From the NCBI GenBank assembly GCA_022614735.1, contig JAKEHZ010000219.1, positions 1 through 7,197 of the forward strand: a stretch of DNA of 7,197 nucleotides, in the 5' to 3' direction. How positions within the stretch are numbered: position 1 is the first letter of the stretch; each line of letters begins with the position of its first letter. Shown piece by piece: positions 5,441 through 7,197 of this stretch. The position numbers were made by a program, and so were the translations under genes. The notes under the pieces are model-generated. The model saw only the letters and a list, made by a program, of their open reading frames with translations, searched no databases and had not been told where the DNA came from. This DNA is from Acidobacteriota bacterium. GTDB lineage: Bacteria > Acidobacteriota > Blastocatellia > RBC074.

Positions 5441-5508
5441 AACCGGTAGCCGGTTGTCGGTTCGCAAACTGAACACTCAGTACGAACCGGCTACCGGCTA
5501 CCGGCTAC
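5441..5508. repeat. Mirror-image heptamer array 4 (unit CGGTAGC / GCTACCG)
   Basis: Left arm 5441-5464 is AAC followed by CGGTAGC, CGGTTGT and CGGTTCG. Right arm 5483-5508 is CGAACCG followed by two GCTACCG units and GCTAC. The innermost unit is matched on both sides (CGGTTCG with CGAACCG) and one left unit carries two mismatches. The 18-base centre (5465-5482) holds a second small dyad, ACTGA (5468-5472) with TCAGT (5477-5481), that could stack as an apical stem. It fills most of the 91-bp gap between the Uma2 gene and the dehydrogenase gene. Confidence 0.92.
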
Positions 5509-5513
5509 AGCCC

Positions 5514-5518
5514 AGAGG
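5514..5518 (+). promoter_or_regulatory. Likely ribosome binding site of the P5C dehydrogenase gene
   Basis: AGAGG ends nine bases before the ATG at 5528 and lies just outside array 4. The match is moderate. It supports the ATG at 5528, which also fits the usual N-terminus of this dehydrogenase group. Confidence 0.5.
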
Positions 5519-5527
5519 CCTTATTCG

Positions 5528-7093
5528 ATGATCAATCTACCCGCTTTCAAAAACGAACCATTCGCAGACTTCTCCGACGAACGAAATGCACAGGCGATGC
5601 TTAAAGCGCTCGAGCAGGTCGAGTCTCAGCTGGGGCGCGAGTATCCGATCGTCATCGGCGGCGAGCGTTTCACCACGGGTGACCTGCACGAATCGGTCAA
5701 TCCGTCGAAGTTCACCCAGGTAGTGGGCCGAGTTCATCACGGGACGAAAGAACTGGCTGACAAAGCGGTTCAAGCAGCGTCTAAAGCTTTCGAGACATGG
5801 AAGCATGTCGGTGCTCAACAGCGCGCGAATTACCTGTTCAAAGCCGTCGCAGAGATGCGCCGCCGCAAGAACGAATTCAACGCCTGGATGGTCTACGAAG
5901 TCGGGAAGTCGTGGGCCGAAGCCGAAGCGGACACGGCCGAGGCGATCGACTTCATGGAGTTCTACGCGCGACAGGCACTGCGTTACGACGCGCCGCAACC
6001 ACTGACGCCTTCACCCTTGAAAGACGAGGTCAATGAGCTGAAATACATTCCACTCGGTGTCGGCATCGTCATCCCTCCGTGGAATTTCCCGCTGGCAATT
6101 ATGGCCGGTATGTCAACAGCGGCAATCGTTACGGGCAACACAGTCGTGATCAAGCCCTCGCATGACAGCCCGGTGATCGCAGCGAAGTTCGTGGAATTGA
6201 TGGAGCAAATTCTGCTACCTCCGGGCGTCATCAACTTCCTCCCCGGAGAGGGAACGACTGTTGGCGAGTACATGGTCGAACATCCGAAGACCCGCTTCAT
6301 CGCATTCACCGGTTCGATGGCAGTCGGTTTGCGAATCAACGAACTCGCGGCAAAACCGCGGGAGGGTCAAATCTGGATCAAGCGCGTGGTTGCCGAAATG
6401 GGAGGCAAAGACACCATCGTCGTTGACGAAACTGCCGACCTCGATGAAGCTGCCTCAGGCATTGTGACGGCTGCCTTCGGCTATTCGGGACAGAAATGCT
6501 CGGCATGCTCGCGCGCCGTGATCGTTGAATCAGTCTACGACCAGGTCATCGAAAAAGTCGCTGAGAGGACTAAGAGACTATCGGTTGGCCCGGTCAAAGA
6601 GGTCACAAATTTTACCGGTCCTGTCTCCAGCAAAAGAGCTTTCGAGAAGATTAACAAGTACATTGAGGTCGGCAAGGAGGAAGGCCGTCTCATTGCCGGC
6701 GGCGGCAAGCACGGACTTGCAAATGAAGGCTATTTCATCCCGCCAACGATCTTCGCCGACATCGGCCCGAAGGCAAGGATCGCGCAAGAAGAAATCTTCG
6801 GGCCGGTGCTCGCGTGCATCAGAGCGAAAGATTTCGAGGATGCGCTGGCAATTGCCAACAATACGATCTATGGCCTGACCGGGGCTTTCTATTCGCGCGA
6901 TCGCGACCGCATCGAACGCGCGAAACGTGACTTTCACGTCGGCAACCTTTATATCAACCGTAAATGCACGGGCGCTTTGGTTGACGTTCATCCGTTCGGC
7001 GGATTCAATATGTCCGGCACGGACTCGAAGGCCGGCGGGCGCGATTATCTGGGATTGTTCCTGCAGGCGAAGTCAGTGGCCGAGAAATTGTAA
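5528..7093 (+). CDS. pruA: L-glutamate gamma-semialdehyde dehydrogenase (1-pyrroline-5-carboxylate dehydrogenase)
   Basis: This 521-residue NAD(P)-dependent enzyme would oxidise glutamate gamma-semialdehyde (from pyrroline-5-carboxylate) to glutamate, the second step of proline catabolism, in the cytoplasm. The N-terminal FKNEPFADFS (7-16) is typical of the stand-alone RocA-like group. Active-site landmarks are PPWNFP (183-188, oxyanion Asn186), FTGS (260-263), AEMGGKD (289-295, general base Glu290), the catalytic Cys324 in GQKCSACSR (321-329) and EEIFGPV (421-427). The length is normal for this group, which is separate from the bifunctional PutA form and from short generic aldehyde dehydrogenases. 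No proline dehydrogenase gene is next to it in the window; one may lie beyond the right edge. The ATG has AGAGG nine bases upstream. It is complete and shows no damage. The alternative symbol rocA is used for Bacillus relatives. Confidence 0.95.
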   Translation: MINLPAFKNEPFADFSDERNAQAMLKALEQVESQLGREYPIVIGGERFTTGDLHESVNPSKFTQVVGRVHHGTKELADKAVQAASKAFETWKHVGAQQRANYLFKAVAEMRRRKNEFNAWMVYEVGKSWAEAEADTAEAIDFMEFYARQALRYDAPQPLTPSPLKDEVNELKYIPLGVGIVIPPWNFPLAIMAGMSTAAIVTGNTVVIKPSHDSPVIAAKFVELMEQILLPPGVINFLPGEGTTVGEYMVEHPKTRFIAFTGSMAVGLRINELAAKPREGQIWIKRVVAEMGGKDTIVVDETADLDEAASGIVTAAFGYSGQKCSACSRAVIVESVYDQVIEKVAERTKRLSVGPVKEVTNFTGPVSSKRAFEKINKYIEVGKEEGRLIAGGGKHGLANEGYFIPPTIFADIGPKARIAQEEIFGPVLACIRAKDFEDALAIANNTIYGLTGAFYSRDRDRIERAKRDFHVGNLYINRKCTGALVDVHPFGGFNMSGTDSKAGGRDYLGLFLQAKSVAEKL

Positions 7094-7127
7094 GTTAATT
7101 GAAGCTGATGCAAATAAAAGCCCAATT

Positions 7128-7141
7128 GAATCTATAGATTC
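7128..7141. promoter_or_regulatory. Perfect 14-bp palindrome GAATCTATAGATTC
   Basis: This exact inverted repeat without a spacer is 35 bases after the dehydrogenase stop codon. It could be an operator for a gene beyond the edge, or a short hairpin. It has no U tract, so I do not call it a terminator. No clear promoter hexamers accompany it. Confidence 0.3.
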
Positions 7142-7158
7142 GCATTATGAAGGAAATT

Positions 7159-7197
7159 CACCGCCGAGGCGCAGAGATCGCAGAGGAGACGCAGAGA
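7159..7197. repeat. CGCAGAG-type intergenic repeat, cut by the window edge
   Basis: After CACCGCCGAGG the heptamer CGCAGAG occurs three times, at 7170, 7179 and 7190, with spacings of 9 and 11, in a purine-rich frame. This wording resembles dispersed intergenic repeats of the CACCGCCGAGG...CGCAGAG style that I know from many environmental bacterial genomes. The spacing differs from the strict period of 7 in the four hairpin arrays. The element continues past the edge, so an inverted partner cannot be ruled in or out. Confidence 0.6.

Noticed and set aside
787..5508. Copies of one MITE or REP family
   Set aside because: The four arrays do not share unit sequence or termini, and no target-site duplications were seen around them; only the architecture is shared.
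7148..7197. ATG-initiated open frame at the right edge (MKEIHRRGAEIAEE...)
   Set aside because: It is the literal translation of the CGCAGAG-type repeat with no ribosome binding site; such frames arise from the repeat and are not evidence of a gene.

Overview
The window looks like a piece of a moderate-GC Gram-negative-type bacterial chromosome. The gene set (RND-type membrane fusion protein with an ABC ATPase, a membrane-anchored TlpA-like thioredoxin, a serpin, an Smr-domain protein, a Uma2-family protein and a group-2 P5C dehydrogenase), together with many short-unit repeats in the gaps, fits Acidobacteriota, probably class Blastocatellia. That placement is an inference from protein style and repeat content, because there is no rRNA or marker gene here.

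Layout. On the minus strand lies an efflux-type pair: a membrane fusion protein (2140 to 878), then a MacB/LolD-type ATP-binding protein (767 to 66). No permease is visible before the window edge. A 428-bp divergent gap (2141 to 2568) holds a 13-bp direct tandem repeat, a possible operator dyad and a TATAAT box. On the plus strand follow a TlpA/ResA-like thioredoxin (2569 to 3168), a serpin with a TTG start (3272 to 4396), an Smr-domain protein (4445 to 4822), a Uma2-family protein (4879 to 5436) and L-glutamate gamma-semialdehyde dehydrogenase (5528 to 7093). The five plus-strand genes are unrelated in function, so they are a co-directional run and not an obvious pathway operon.

The most striking signal is in the gaps. 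Four of them (787 to 868, 3181 to 3250, 4401 to 4498, 5441 to 5508) are almost filled by the same architecture: a tandem array of 7-bp units, a short unique centre, then the inverted complement of the same 7-bp array. The unit differs at each site (AGTTTTC, ATGCTAG, ATTTGAG, CGGTAGC), so period and mirror symmetry are conserved while sequence is not. This suggests a generating mechanism rather than copies of one mobile repeat. One array reaches into the 5' end of the Smr gene and puts its ATG codons in the hairpin loop. Another separates a strong Shine-Dalgarno-like run from the serpin start. A fifth repeat of different style (CGCAGAG core) runs off the right edge.
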